A DNA stretch of 64,000 nt from DASWZN01 sp036404435 (GCA_036404435.1 DASWZN010000015.1:124001-188000), one strand, 5' to 3'. Counted from the stretch's first letter, positions 52,263 through 61,687 are shown. Translations and numbers: made by a program. The notes: generated by a model not told the origin, from the sequence alone.

Positions 52263-55200
52263 TCAGGCGCGCCGCCGGACGATCCGCCGCACGCGAACTT
52301 CAAAGTAGATCAGAACCATGAGCCCCGTGGCAAGTCCACCCAGGGCGTTGATGGCGGAGGCGGAAGCCCAACCCCACAGATTCACCGCCACGCCGGCCTT
52401 GGTGTTGGTGACCGCGGCCACCCAGTGCTCGCCGGCGGGAAGCATGGCGGTCCAGGTGGCGCCGCCAGGCTCGAGGGGAACGCGGACGTGCCGTCCATCG
52501 ACCAGGATGTCGCGCGGCCGCTCGTTGAAGACGGCCACGGCGCGGCCGGGGCTCGAGTAACGGAAGATCAGTCCGGTGGGCATCACGCGTGCGTCCAGCA
52601 GGTCGCCCGAGATGCTCATCAGGCGCGCGGGCATGGTGCCGGGATCGAGGAAGTGGTACCAGGGACGGAGGGTCGAAAGTCCGTGCTTGCCGGGAGGCGC
52701 CAGCACGCCGTCGGCCGAGACCGCCGGCCACAGGCGTCCATCCATGTAGTAGTCGCGGTCCTCGGCTGGCGTCAGAAGAACCGGTTCGGGACCGGCAACC
52801 TTCCAGTCGCCGCCGCCGCCGCTGAGGGTCGAAGAGCTCGCGAGGGCCATGCGCAGCAGCGTCCAGTCCTGGTCGACGGGGACAGTCCACTCGGAGTAGA
52901 TGGCCACGCGGTTGAACGACGAAGCCGCGGCCATCACGGTGCGCACCAGTTCGGTTCCGGTGGCGATAAAGGTCGGTAGCGTGGTGGCGTCAATTTTCCG
53001 GGGCCCCACCACGTTCACGTCGAACATGAAGCGGGAAGGATCCTTCACCAGCTTCAAGTAGGTCTCGGCGAAGCGGCGGTAGCGGTCCGGCGGCTTCATC
53101 CAGAACTCGGAGGGATCCTGGACCTGCAAGGTGAAATCGAAGTCCTTCATCAGGGCGACGAGGCGGCGCGAATCCAGGCCCGTGCCCGGCCGGACGGTCT
53201 TGCTGTGGAGGCTGTCGATCGTGCTCACGATCACTTCGAGGTTCTTAGCGCGGCGGAACGGTTCGATCTCCGTGAGCACCTTGCGGTGCATGTCCATCAC
53301 CAGGTTCTCCCGGTAGCGCATGAACTTCTCGAACGAGGCGTGGTCGTACTTGTAGTAACGCTGCGAAGTGGGCTGAAACAGTTGAATGGGGTCGAAGCCG
53401 GCGCGCTTGTGGAAGTCGGCGCGCACGTTGGCGTTCATGGGGACGAACTTCTTGGGATCGTAGGGGTCCTTGGCGAAGTAATCGAAGTTCAGCTCGGAAA
53501 TGTTGACGCCGTCCCACTCGTACTGGTTGAGCAGGCCCTTCATCCAATCCATGGCGGCGCGGTAGCAGGCCGGATTCTGGAAGTTCATCAGGTAGCGCCA
53601 GACCACTTGGCCGTCGTCGCCGCTGGGCGTCTTCTCGCGCCACTCCGGGTGATCGTTCCAGAACCTCTGCGACACCTGCGGGAACCAGAACCAGGCGTAC
53701 ACGGCGACGCCGTTGCGATGGCAGGCCTTGATGAAATCGCTGTAGCGGAACGACCAGTTGTCTTTGCTGGCGAAGATCCAGGCCGCGGTGTACACGGTGC
53801 GGATGCCGGACTTGCGCCACTGCACGGTCAGGCGGTCCAGATCGGCGTTGGGGCGATAGCTGGGATCGAAGTAGGCTTCGATGCGCGGACTGCGCAGGGC
53901 CGTGTTCACGCCGAACGTCTCGAAAACGTAGCGCGGGAAATAGGGATAGTGGCTGGTTCCGTCCGTGGTGTGGTCGTCGAGCGGCGCGGCCAGGTAGACG
54001 TAGTGGCCGGCGCCGTGTTCGCCGGAGAAGGCCAGCATCTGGTCGCTCTCGCTGTCGCTCATCAGTTCGCTAACGCCGTCCGGCTCTTCGAACCGCTCCA
54101 GGCTCACCTCGGGGCGCCAGCGCACCGGCATTGCGGGATAAAGATCGTCGGTGACGGTAGAGAGCGTGATCTGTCTGCCCTGCCAGGCGAAGCCGAGCTG
54201 GGTGAGCCAGGGCTGCTTGCCCTCGGCCACCACGTGTCCGCCCGAATTGAGGTACTGCAGGATCTGCTGCTGCTGCGCGGCGGTCAGCTTCACGCCGGCG
54301 GCTTCGGGCGCCACCAGGATGGTATCGCGTTCGGCCGGAACGCGCGTGAAGTCTCCGGGCTTGACGAGCTTGACGTCATAGCCGAAGGTCTCGAGGACGT
54401 TGCGGTAGCTCTGCTGGTTCTTGGAAACCGCGGGCGTCGCCTTGTCGAGCCACAGAATCCACGCCTTTTTCCCGGTGGCGAAGGTCTGGGTGGCCGGGCG
54501 TTCCGGATTCTCGCTCGAAGTGAGATGAAGCCACCACTGCTTCACCCGCGACGCCACCGTGGGCTCGGCGTGTTCAACCGGGCGCTCCTTGAGCAGGTCC
54601 ACCGCGGCCCAGCCGTGTGGGGGCACGTTTACGGCGACTTCCTGCTGCCCGCTGACGCGCCGATCGGACAAGTGGGTGTCCACCAGCTTGCCGCTCTCGT
54701 CGAACTGGCGCACGCGCCAGAATTCGTTTTGCGGCGCGATGCTCGCCTCTCCCGACGCGGTGCGCACGACGTAACGGCCCTGGAAGTCCACTTCGCTCGG
54801 AAAATCGCGGATGGAAACGAAGTGGTAGCCCAGGTCGCGGACGCCCTTTACAAGCTGGTCCAGCAGGTTGAGGTTCAGGAAGGGGTGGAAGTAGAAGGAG
54901 GCCACGCCATCGCGGACGACCCTGAGATTGCGGGCCGCCTTGAGCACCTCCTTGGTTTGCGGGTTCTCGACGGGCACGTAGCCCAGGTCCTCCGGCAGCA
55001 CCTGGCGGCCCCAGTGGTCGATCAGAGGATACGGAAAGTACTGCTGCGAGTTGAGGCTGGGGGTCGAGATGGTGCGGTCGTAGAAGAGCGAGAAGACGCG
55101 CATCAGGGCGCGGTAGTCGGTCTCCGAGGCGGCGTAGTGCGGCGTCTCGAAGGCCACCGGGTAGATTCCGGCGTTGAAGCACTCCTGGAGGCCGAGCTGG

Positions 55201-56285
55201 AGACGGCGCATGACGAATTCGGTCGAATCGCCGGCGATGGCGCGGTCCCCCGTGTCGTCCCAGAACTCGTAGTCGTCGCCGCTCTGGCCGCGGTACTGGT
55301 GCGTTACGCCGTGCATCACGATGGTGCCGCCGTGCGCAACCATGTAGTGCAGGGAATCGACGAACGAGCGCCGGTCCGAGAGGCGCACCTCGAACTCTTT
55401 CGAGGGGTTCTTGAAGATCGGGATCATCGCGATCTGGAAGGGGATGTGGTAGCCCTCCAGCAGATCGGACACGCGGCGCAGGTCGACAGGATCGTCGTCG
55501 ACGCTGACGTCTTCAATCCGCACCAGGGCCCGCTGGTCGGCGGGATGCTGGACCTCGAAGATGTCGTGCAGCAGGTCGCAGAACGCCAGGTAATGACCGC
55601 CCTCGTCGGGGTAGGCGAAGGGGCTGTCGGCGAAGTACCAGAAGCGGTTGCGGTGCAGGACATAGGGGTAGGAGACGCCGGCCTTGGTCACCGCCGTGGC
55701 CACCACCTGCACGTTCCTCTTGTCCGTCACCGATACGATGCTGAGGTCCGGCTCGTGCTTGGGCAGCAGCGTGTCCTTGTACATGACGCCGCTGACGCCC
55801 AGATAGCGGTTGTATTCCTGCCAGGTGAAACCGAACTGGCGCCGGCCCTCGGCCGTGTTGACCAGGCTTTCGACGTGCTGTCCGAGCCAGGCGAACGGCT
55901 GCGGATAGGCTCGCACGTCCGCGAGCAGAGCTTCGGGAACGGTCGCGCCCGGCGTCACGCCGATGTAGAAACCGGCGTGGTAGTGCTGCAACATGCCGGG
56001 CCGGTAGTTGCCGGAGGGAATGATCTCGCCGGTCAGCGCGAAGTGCCCCAGAAGATTCTCGACGAACAGCGCGTGGATGTAGCCCTTGGCCTGGTAGTCG
56101 GTGGGACCGTCGTAGATGATGGCGACCGTCTGCTGGGGGGTGCTCTGAGCCGCGGCCGGCAGAAAGGGAAGGAACAGCACTGCTAACAAAACAAACCACT
56201 TGGCTAGTCTTTGGGGAAGCGGCGTGGGCAGGGAACGGGCCGGGACCACGCCTACAACCTGGTGCGGGAGTTCGCTCATCGGCAA
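52263..56285 (-). CDS. Large exopolysaccharide-processing protein: deacetylase-like plus TIM-barrel hydrolase-like
   Basis: A 1,340-residue exported protein. A signal/anchor (29-46, ending PAAAQS) leads into an N-terminal Rossmann-like domain, then a DUF2334-type polysaccharide-deacetylase-like domain with RIEDVSVDDDP (256-266) and HGVTHQY (325-331), a middle domain with a glutamine-amidotransferase-like fold (VLETFGYDVKLV), and a TIM-barrel region (about 860-1130) with YAWFWFPQVSQ and DGVNISELNFDYF. A C-terminal membrane helix is near 1305-1325. This recalls PgaB or PelA, which deacetylate and cut the polymer during export. With the GT2 four bases downstream it forms a compact secretion module. 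Polymer identity unknown. Confidence 0.75.
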   Translation of the reverse strand: MPMSELPHQVVGVVPARSLPTPLPQRLAKWFVLLAVLFLPFLPAAAQSTPQQTVAIIYDGPTDYQAKGYIHALFVENLLGHFALTGEIIPSGNYRPGMLQHYHAGFYIGVTPGATVPEALLADVRAYPQPFAWLGQHVESLVNTAEGRRQFGFTWQEYNRYLGVSGVMYKDTLLPKHEPDLSIVSVTDKRNVQVVATAVTKAGVSYPYVLHRNRFWYFADSPFAYPDEGGHYLAFCDLLHDIFEVQHPADQRALVRIEDVSVDDDPVDLRRVSDLLEGYHIPFQIAMIPIFKNPSKEFEVRLSDRRSFVDSLHYMVAHGGTIVMHGVTHQYRGQSGDDYEFWDDTGDRAIAGDSTEFVMRRLQLGLQECFNAGIYPVAFETPHYAASETDYRALMRVFSLFYDRTISTPSLNSQQYFPYPLIDHWGRQVLPEDLGYVPVENPQTKEVLKAARNLRVVRDGVASFYFHPFLNLNLLDQLVKGVRDLGYHFVSIRDFPSEVDFQGRYVVRTASGEASIAPQNEFWRVRQFDESGKLVDTHLSDRRVSGQQEVAVNVPPHGWAAVDLLKERPVEHAEPTVASRVKQWWLHLTSSENPERPATQTFATGKKAWILWLDKATPAVSKNQQSYRNVLETFGYDVKLVKPGDFTRVPAERDTILVAPEAAGVKLTAAQQQQILQYLNSGGHVVAEGKQPWLTQLGFAWQGRQITLSTVTDDLYPAMPVRWRPEVSLERFEEPDGVSELMSDSESDQMLAFSGEHGAGHYVYLAAPLDDHTTDGTSHYPYFPRYVFETFGVNTALRSPRIEAYFDPSYRPNADLDRLTVQWRKSGIRTVYTAAWIFASKDNWSFRYSDFIKACHRNGVAVYAWFWFPQVSQRFWNDHPEWREKTPSGDDGQVVWRYLMNFQNPACYRAAMDWMKGLLNQYEWDGVNISELNFDYFAKDPYDPKKFVPMNANVRADFHKRAGFDPIQLFQPTSQRYYKYDHASFEKFMRYRENLVMDMHRKVLTEIEPFRRAKNLEVIVSTIDSLHSKTVRPGTGLDSRRLVALMKDFDFTLQVQDPSEFWMKPPDRYRRFAETYLKLVKDPSRFMFDVNVVGPRKIDATTLPTFIATGTELVRTVMAAASSFNRVAIYSEWTVPVDQDWTLLRMALASSSTLSGGGGDWKVAGPEPVLLTPAEDRDYYMDGRLWPAVSADGVLAPPGKHGLSTLRPWYHFLDPGTMPARLMSISGDLLDARVMPTGLIFRYSSPGRAVAVFNERPRDILVDGRHVRVPLEPGGATWTAMLPAGEHWVAAVTNTKAGVAVNLWGWASASAINALGGLATGLMVLIYFEVRVRRIVRRRA

Positions 56286-56676
56286 CTTCGAGGTCTCATG
56301 ACTAATAGCATTTCAGAGGCCGAACCGCAACTGCGGCCACAGCCCAGACGCCAGCGCGAATCTCCTTCGTTTTGCATTCCGTCCGGAGCCCGGGTGCGGC
56401 TGTCGTGGGCCGTGTCAGCCCATCCTTTAAGATTCTATCGCAGGGCGGGCATCGCCGTTCCCGAAGCGGCGGGCCGAGCGCTCGGACTCATTCCGCCGTC
56501 GATGCCGCCAGGCCTGCCACCACGGCGACGTTTCACGGCCAGACGGGGATCCCCCACGCCGAAGGACTCAGAACGAAAGCGGCACGCAGGTGCTGGCGTA
56601 GGCTGCGGAGGCGAAGGACCGGCCGCCGGGCGGGAGAGCGCGGGCCCGCACCGGCGACCGGGGCAGAATTCGAGGT
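56286..56676. other. Intergenic region, no gene seen
   Basis: About 390 bases between the exopolysaccharide gene start and the superoxide dismutase gene end. GC-rich frames here lack coding character. It must hold the promoter of the exopolysaccharide operon, but no clear hexamers were recognised. Confidence 0.4.
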
Positions 56677-57291
56677 CTAGGCGTGCGAGGCACGGCGGCC
56701 CAGAGCTCTTTCAAGGTTCTCGCCTACGGCGCTCCACTCGATGTTCTTGAAGAACGTGTCGATATAGCTCGCGCGCGCCGTGCCGTAATCGAGATAGTAA
56801 GCGTGCTCGTACACATCGAGGCCGACGATGGGCGTGGCGTTCCAGACGGGGAAGGAGTTCTGAGCGTCGCCGGCGTAGTTGAACAAGTAGTTCCAATCGT
56901 GGTCCCAGGCGGTCCAGGCCCAGCCTCGGGATGCCATGCCCGTGGCTTTCAGGTCGGCCATCCACTGCTCCACTGAGCCAAACCACTTCTCGAGCTCGGT
57001 CTTGATCTCGGCGGGGGGCTCGCCGCCTTTGCCGCCCAGATGGCCGAAGTACAGCTCGTGGTTCTTCACGCCGCCGATGGCGAAGGTGAGATCGACCTTG
57101 AGCGAGCGGAGGTCGCTGAAGGCCTGATTGGCCGTGGCGCGGTCCGCCGCCGCCAGCTTTCCCATGACCTCGTTGTACTTATTGACGTAGCCTTGATAGA
57201 GCTTGTAGTGCTCCGTCATGGTCCGGGCGGAGATGCCGTCCAGATCCCTCATGATGGTGTCGAATTTCTTGGCTTCGATTTTATGGGACAT
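56677..57291 (-). CDS. Fe/Mn-family superoxide dismutase
   Basis: A 204-residue enzyme that converts superoxide to peroxide and oxygen. The metal ligands are in TMTEHYKLYQGYV, VKNHELYFGHLGG and LDVYEHAYYLDYG. Two features differ from standard enzymes: the metal-site DxWEH reads DVYEH, and the second-shell HH before the gateway tyrosine is absent. No signal peptide, so cytoplasmic. AGGGAAAGGA precedes the ATG. It seems to be a single-gene unit. Confidence 0.9.
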   Translation of the reverse strand: MSHKIEAKKFDTIMRDLDGISARTMTEHYKLYQGYVNKYNEVMGKLAAADRATANQAFSDLRSLKVDLTFAIGGVKNHELYFGHLGGKGGEPPAEIKTELEKWFGSVEQWMADLKATGMASRGWAWTAWDHDWNYLFNYAGDAQNSFPVWNATPIVGLDVYEHAYYLDYGTARASYIDTFFKNIEWSAVGENLERALGRRASHA

Positions 57292-57506
57292 CCTTTCCCT
57301 CCTCCGATTACCTTTCCATGTAGATGAAAGTGGGGGTCAGAAGTTGCGCCAGTTTCGCTCGTGACGACGTCCAGGCGGCTCAGGAGATGGGCGAGGTCCG
57401 GCCGGGGCCGCTTGCTGAGGAACGCCCGGAGGTGGCGGATGCGGCTTTGGCTATGCCGGATCAGCCTGTTCCAACCCGGCCAGGGTCGTTCCGCTCAGTT
57501 CTTCCT

Positions 57507-57528
57507 AAAGCGCGACCGTGGGGAGCGG
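57507..57528 (-). repeat. Dispersed 22-bp repeat, copy 4 (inverted)
   Basis: Minus strand reads CCGCTCCCCACGGTCGCGCTTT, two or three changes from copy 1, in the gap between the MBL hydrolase and superoxide dismutase genes. Confidence 0.5.
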
Positions 57529-57537
57529 ATATTGACG

Positions 57538-58236
57538 TCACCAGCGCACCGTCTCGCCCGGTTCGAGCGGCCAGACTTCGACGCCCGAGGGCTTGGCCAG
57601 TTCGGCCAGCTCCTCGGGCCGGCCGGTCAGGGCGGGGAAGGTGCCGAAGTGCATGGGGACGACCTTCTTCGGTTGGAGCAAGGAGCAAGCGAGGGCGGCC
57701 TCCTTAGGGCTCATCGTGAACAGGTCTCCGATGGGGAGAAACGCCAGGTCGGGACGATAGAGCTGTTCGATCAGCGCCATGTCGGAGAACACGTTCGTGT
57801 CACCGGCGAAGTAGAGGGAGCGGCCCTTCGGTAGGCGTAGCACGTAACCGCAGGCCTCGCCGCCGTAGACGATACGGCCGTCGTCCTCCTTGATGCCGCA
57901 ACTGTGGACCGCCTGGGTCATGGTCACCTTGACCGGTCCGGCCTGCTGCGAGCCGCCCTTGTTCATCGCGGCCGTGTTCGCCACGCCCTTCGACGCCAGC
58001 CACTCGCAGGTCTCGTAGATCGCTACCACCTGGGGAGAGAACTTCTTCGCGAGCGGGACGGCGTCGTGGATGTGATCGAAGTGGCCGTGCGTGATGAGGA
58101 TCGCGTCCACGCGATCGAATGTGTGTCCTTTGGGAAAAGCGGGGTTGCCTTCAAGCCAGGGGTCCATCAGCAGGACCTCGCCCGATTCGAGGCGGAATTG
58201 AAAGGTGCCGTGTCCAAGCCAGGTGATTTCCAGCAC
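57538..58236 (-). CDS. UPF0173-type metal-dependent hydrolase (MBL fold)
   Basis: A 232-residue metallo-beta-lactamase-fold protein with THGHFDHIHD as the zinc site and later ligands in AVHSCGIK, FAGDTNVFSDM and MHFGTFPAL. Family members are short cytoplasmic hydrolases, often active on phosphodiester or lactone-like substrates, mostly uncharacterised. Length and start MLEITWLGHGTFQ are typical. Confidence 0.9.
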   Translation of the reverse strand: MLEITWLGHGTFQFRLESGEVLLMDPWLEGNPAFPKGHTFDRVDAILITHGHFDHIHDAVPLAKKFSPQVVAIYETCEWLASKGVANTAAMNKGGSQQAGPVKVTMTQAVHSCGIKEDDGRIVYGGEACGYVLRLPKGRSLYFAGDTNVFSDMALIEQLYRPDLAFLPIGDLFTMSPKEAALACSLLQPKKVVPMHFGTFPALTGRPEELAELAKPSGVEVWPLEPGETVRW

Positions 58237-58338
58237 ATGTCCCTCTGCAAACGATGATAGCTACTGTTTGGCGGGGTTGGCGGCCGGGCGCCAGTGGCTC
58301 CGGATCCGGGAGGACGTGATAATGGTGGCGGTGGTGAC

Positions 58339-59016
58339 ATGCGCCTCATCTTCCGTCGTAGAGTCCTGGGACTCGCGCTGATCGCGCTCGCCTTCGTCCC
58401 AGGCGTGCTGTACTGCCTGCTCTGGTCGGATCCACACCACACCCGCATACTCGATCAGCCGATCGTGCTGCGCCGTGGCGAGGTCCGCAGCCCTGCGTTT
58501 ACGGCCCAAGTGGACGGGGGGTATCTCCTGCTCCTGGGGTTCCAGCAGCCCGTGGATGCCAGGCGTATGGAGTGCCTGCTGGGAGTGCAGGACGGCGGTT
58601 GTGAGAAGTGCCGCGATGGTCCGTGCGTCCTGGACGTGTCATGGGCCGTTTCGAAGAAGGGGAGGATTATAGCCTCTGACACGTCAGGCCATTGGTGGCG
58701 GCAGCAAGGGCTTGGCATGCAGTTCTTCCGAACACCCGGCCGAACCTTCAGGGCTGTTGGTCGTTTCGAGGCCAGACGTGGAGAGCGGTATGCCCTGTCG
58801 ATGGATTTCGACGACGACCCTGGCGAACTCAACATCACGAAGCCTAGCGTGGTGATCATGCCGGCATCGTTTCTCCGGCCTTCGGACTCCGGGTTCCTCC
58901 TGGGTTTCTTGGCGTTCATCTGGGCCGGCGCGTTGCTGCTCGCGGCCCTTGTCGTGGTGACCAAGCGCGAGGCCGCCGGGCTGGCGGCTGGTGGGGGAGC
59001 GGGACCAGCAGGGTAG
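58339..59016 (+). CDS. Hypothetical protein with two membrane segments
   Basis: About 225 residues. A basic N-terminus and first hydrophobic segment (MRLIFRRRVLGLALIALAF) and a last one (GFLLGFLAFIWAGALLLAALVVV) frame an extracytoplasmic beta-rich region with two close cysteine pairs (CLLGVQDGGCEKCRDGPC), probably disulfides. I do not recognise the family. It diverges from the MBL hydrolase gene and converges on the GH3 gene; no operon partner is evident. Confidence 0.6.
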   Translation: MRLIFRRRVLGLALIALAFVPGVLYCLLWSDPHHTRILDQPIVLRRGEVRSPAFTAQVDGGYLLLLGFQQPVDARRMECLLGVQDGGCEKCRDGPCVLDVSWAVSKKGRIIASDTSGHWWRQQGLGMQFFRTPGRTFRAVGRFEARRGERYALSMDFDDDPGELNITKPSVVIMPASFLRPSDSGFLLGFLAFIWAGALLLAALVVVTKREAAGLAAGGGAGPAG

Positions 59017-59044
59017 AGCCGCTACGTCTTGGATGGGATCGAAG

Positions 59045-60838
59045 CTACTGTTTGGCGGGCGCGGCGGCCGGACGCGCCGCCAACTGAATCCCGTCGCCGT
59101 ACTTGGCCAGTCCCGGAATGGTGACCGGCAGGCGCCCCTGAATGGAGATCTCGCCGAAGAGCGCCTCTACCGCGGCGGTTTCGGCGGGCGGCACGGTGCT
59201 GTAGGTGGTCAGGTACGCGCCGACGCCGGGAAAGCTCCGCAGCAGGTACGGGTTGCCAAGCGCGACCAGGACCACCGGCTTGCTACCTTCGAGAATGCGG
59301 TTCAGAAGCGCGGGATACTCGCCCGCCAGCGCCACACTGCCGCGGTAGGCGGCGACGGAGACGAATGCGGCCACAACGGTCAGGGCGGAGGTCTGGGCAC
59401 TTGCAGTGGCCTGGGCGAGGTCGGCCTCGCTGGCCGCGGGATCGAGCGCCGCGATCGCGGCGTTCGGCATCCGCTTGCGGATCTCGGCCGCCAGCACGCG
59501 GCCCTGCTGCGAGCCACGGCTCTCCGCCAGCACCAGGAACGATACGGAGGCCGTGGGACTAAGCGGGACGAGGCCGCCCTCGTTTCGCACCAGCGTTACG
59601 GCGCGATCGGCGATCTGCTGCACCCGCTCGACGTCTTCCGGCGTGTCGAGATCGTCCATCATGGTGTCCAGGTCCACCAGGCGATGGCGATTCAGCCCCA
59701 GGCGCACTTTCGCGGCCAGCACTCTGGCGACGCTATCCTCGAGACGCTCGCGGCTGATCGCGCCCCGGCGCACGGCGTTCGCGATGGCTGCGACTGCTTC
59801 TTCGGGGTTGGCCGGCATCAGCAGCACGTCGGAGCCCGCCTCGATGGCTCTCACCGCGGCCTGTGCGGCAGTCCAGTGCTGCGTGATGCCGCCCATATCG
59901 AGCGCGTCGCTGGCGACGATGCCGTGGAATCCCATTTCCCGGCGAAGCAGATTGGTCAGCATGGGAGCCGAGAGCGTGGCTGGGGCGCCGGATGGGTCGA
60001 GCGCCGGAACGGCGATGTGGGCGCTCATCACGGCGTCCACTCCGCCGGCGATCGCGGCGCGGAAGGGCGCCAGATCGATCTTCTCCAGGCGCGCGCGATC
60101 CGCGTTGATCACGGCCAGCGCCAGATGGGTATCGACGGAAGCGTCGCCATGGCCGGGGAAGTGCTTCGCCGTCACCAAAACGGGCCCCACCGAGTGAGCG
60201 CCGTCGATGAAGGCCCGGACGTGGGCGGCAACCTCATCGGGGTCTTCCCCATACGAGCGGATGTTGACGATGGGGTTCTCCGGGTTGCTGTTCACGTCGG
60301 AGACGGGCGCCAGGATCCAGGGCACGCCCAGCGCGATGGCCTGGCGGGCGGTGACTTCGCCTTCAAAACGGCTCAGGCTGGGGTCCCGGGTGGCGGCAAA
60401 CGCCATGGCGTGAGGGAAGAGCGTCTTGGATTCCAGGCGCATGGAATCCCCGCGCTCGAAATCTCCGGCGACCAGCAGGGGGACCTTCGAGGCCTTCTGC
60501 ATCCGGTTGAGAAACGCGGCCATCGCGTAGGGCTCGGCGGAACGCACGTGGCCGTCCTGCACGCGATTAATGAGCACCAGCCCACCCACGCGCAGGTTTC
60601 GCACCCAGCGGAGATACTTCTGGTACTCCACCGAGCGGGGATGCGGCGCATCGCCGAAGAAGGGGACCATCACCAACTGCGCTGCTTTCTCGTGAAGCGT
60701 CATCGACCGCATCCAGCTCTTCACGACGCGGCTACGGGTCTCCGTGGGCGTCGTGGGGCGCTGGGGAGGGCGCGCCGCCAGAGAGATCATGGCAGCCAGG
60801 AGGAGCAGGGGGAACAGCGCTCTCGCGGGCAGGTTCAA
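59045..60838 (-). CDS. Glycoside hydrolase family 3 enzyme (NagZ/beta-glucosidase-like)
   Basis: A 597-residue exported enzyme with a signal peptide (FPLLLLAAMISLA). The GH3 barrel has VAGDFERGDSMRL, the KHFPGHGDASVDTH loop that carries the acid/base His-Asp pair in NagZ-type enzymes, and the nucleophile Asp in ASDALDMGGI. The C-terminal alpha/beta sandwich has VALGNPYLLRSFPGV. The KHFPGHG..DTH pattern points to a beta-N-acetylhexosaminidase acting on peptidoglycan or chitin fragments. Confidence 0.9.
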   Translation of the reverse strand: MNLPARALFPLLLLAAMISLAARPPQRPTTPTETRSRVVKSWMRSMTLHEKAAQLVMVPFFGDAPHPRSVEYQKYLRWVRNLRVGGLVLINRVQDGHVRSAEPYAMAAFLNRMQKASKVPLLVAGDFERGDSMRLESKTLFPHAMAFAATRDPSLSRFEGEVTARQAIALGVPWILAPVSDVNSNPENPIVNIRSYGEDPDEVAAHVRAFIDGAHSVGPVLVTAKHFPGHGDASVDTHLALAVINADRARLEKIDLAPFRAAIAGGVDAVMSAHIAVPALDPSGAPATLSAPMLTNLLRREMGFHGIVASDALDMGGITQHWTAAQAAVRAIEAGSDVLLMPANPEEAVAAIANAVRRGAISRERLEDSVARVLAAKVRLGLNRHRLVDLDTMMDDLDTPEDVERVQQIADRAVTLVRNEGGLVPLSPTASVSFLVLAESRGSQQGRVLAAEIRKRMPNAAIAALDPAASEADLAQATASAQTSALTVVAAFVSVAAYRGSVALAGEYPALLNRILEGSKPVVLVALGNPYLLRSFPGVGAYLTTYSTVPPAETAAVEALFGEISIQGRLPVTIPGLAKYGDGIQLAARPAAAPAKQ

Positions 60839-60851
60839 ACCTCTAGTATGC

Positions 60852-61121
60852 CATCAGCGATCAGCCATCAGCCGTCAGCCGCCGGCGATCAGCCGTTTTC
60901 ACCAGCATGATCGCGAATGCGACGAGGCCGTCATTCGCTCCCTCACGCGCGCGGTTGCTGCCACCGCGCGCCGGCCTATGGCTGACGGCTGGTGGACGCT
61001 GGCTGACGAGGCATGGCCGACGGCCGATGACTGACGGCTGACGGCCGCTGGCCGATGGCTGACGGCCGATGGCTGACGAGGCATGGCCGATGGCCGATGG
61101 CCGATGGCTGACGGCCGATGG
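60852..61121. repeat. Array of GGCTGAC/GGCCGAT-type short repeats with inverted left block
   Basis: 60978-61121 is made of irregular tandem units GGCTGACGGCCGATGGCTGA and GGCCGAT, including a duplicated ACGAGGCATGGCCGA. The left block (60852-60895) has the same units on the other strand (CATCAGC, GATCAGCC, GTCAGCC). The two blocks could pair into a long imperfect cruciform. No protein is likely to be encoded. Confidence 0.8.
60935..60956 (+). repeat. Dispersed 22-bp repeat, copy 3
   Basis: TCGCTCCCTCACGCGCGCGG then TT, located between the two inverted blocks of the short-repeat array. It is the most divergent of the copies. Confidence 0.45.
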
Positions 61122-61126
61122 GCAAG

Positions 61127-61585
61127 TCAGCGCGCGCCCTGTCCCTTCGCCTTCGGGGCCTGTGGGCGGTGCGATCCCGCCGGCTTCTTCGGCACGCCCC
61201 GCCGCAGCAGGCGATTGACCGACCGTAGGAGCTGGGGAACTTCGGTGGCGCTCTTGGCAATGACCACGTCGGCGCCGGTGTTCTCTTCGGTCATACCCAA
61301 AGCCTCGGCGTAGCCGGAGATGAGAATGATGGGCACCGTCTCGGAGCGCTCGCGGATCCGGCGGATCAGCTCCAGGCCGTTCATCCGCGGCATCTTGTAG
61401 TCGGTGATGACCAGTTCGAACTTCTCGCGCGCGAAGCGCTCGAATGCTTCCTGGCCTTCGAGGGCGGTGGTGATCCTGTGGCCGGCATCTTCGAGCACAG
61501 CCTTGCGAGCGATCAGCCCCAGCTTGTTGTCGTCGACGAGCAGAATGCGCGCAACCGGAACGATCTCGGCAGAGGTGCCTTTCAT
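61127..61585 (-). CDS. Single-domain response regulator (receiver only)
   Basis: A 152-residue CheY-like receiver: acidic pair in LLVDDNKLG, phosphoacceptor Asp in LVITDYKMPRMNG, threonine/serine at ILISGYAEAL and the lysine in IAKSATEVP. The C-terminal tail (KKPAGSHRPQAPKAKGQGAR) is basic and unstructured and is encoded next to the repeat array. No output domain, so it acts on a kinase or phosphorelay partner. No kinase gene adjoins it. Confidence 0.9.
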   Translation of the reverse strand: MKGTSAEIVPVARILLVDDNKLGLIARKAVLEDAGHRITTALEGQEAFERFAREKFELVITDYKMPRMNGLELIRRIRERSETVPIILISGYAEALGMTEENTGADVVIAKSATEVPQLLRSVNRLLRRGVPKKPAGSHRPQAPKAKGQGAR

Positions 61586-61687
61586 AGAGGAGATACGCGA
61601 AAGTACCAGAGGCGGGAGCGTCCTGTCAACGGATTTGTAACGATCTGAAAAAGTGCCAGATCAGCGGCTTGACTTTCGAGCGCCGCG

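Noticed and set aside
53205..56186. A 993-residue open frame on the plus strand opposite the exopolysaccharide protein gene
   Set aside because: Antisense shadow of a gene with recognisable domains; composition and lack of motifs argue against coding.
58991..60910. A 639-residue open frame opposite the GH3 gene
   Set aside because: The minus strand encodes a complete GH3 enzyme with catalytic motifs; the plus-strand frame is a GC shadow.
60978..61121. CRISPR array
   Set aside because: Units are irregular, 7-20 bases long and lack unique spacers; no cas genes are near.
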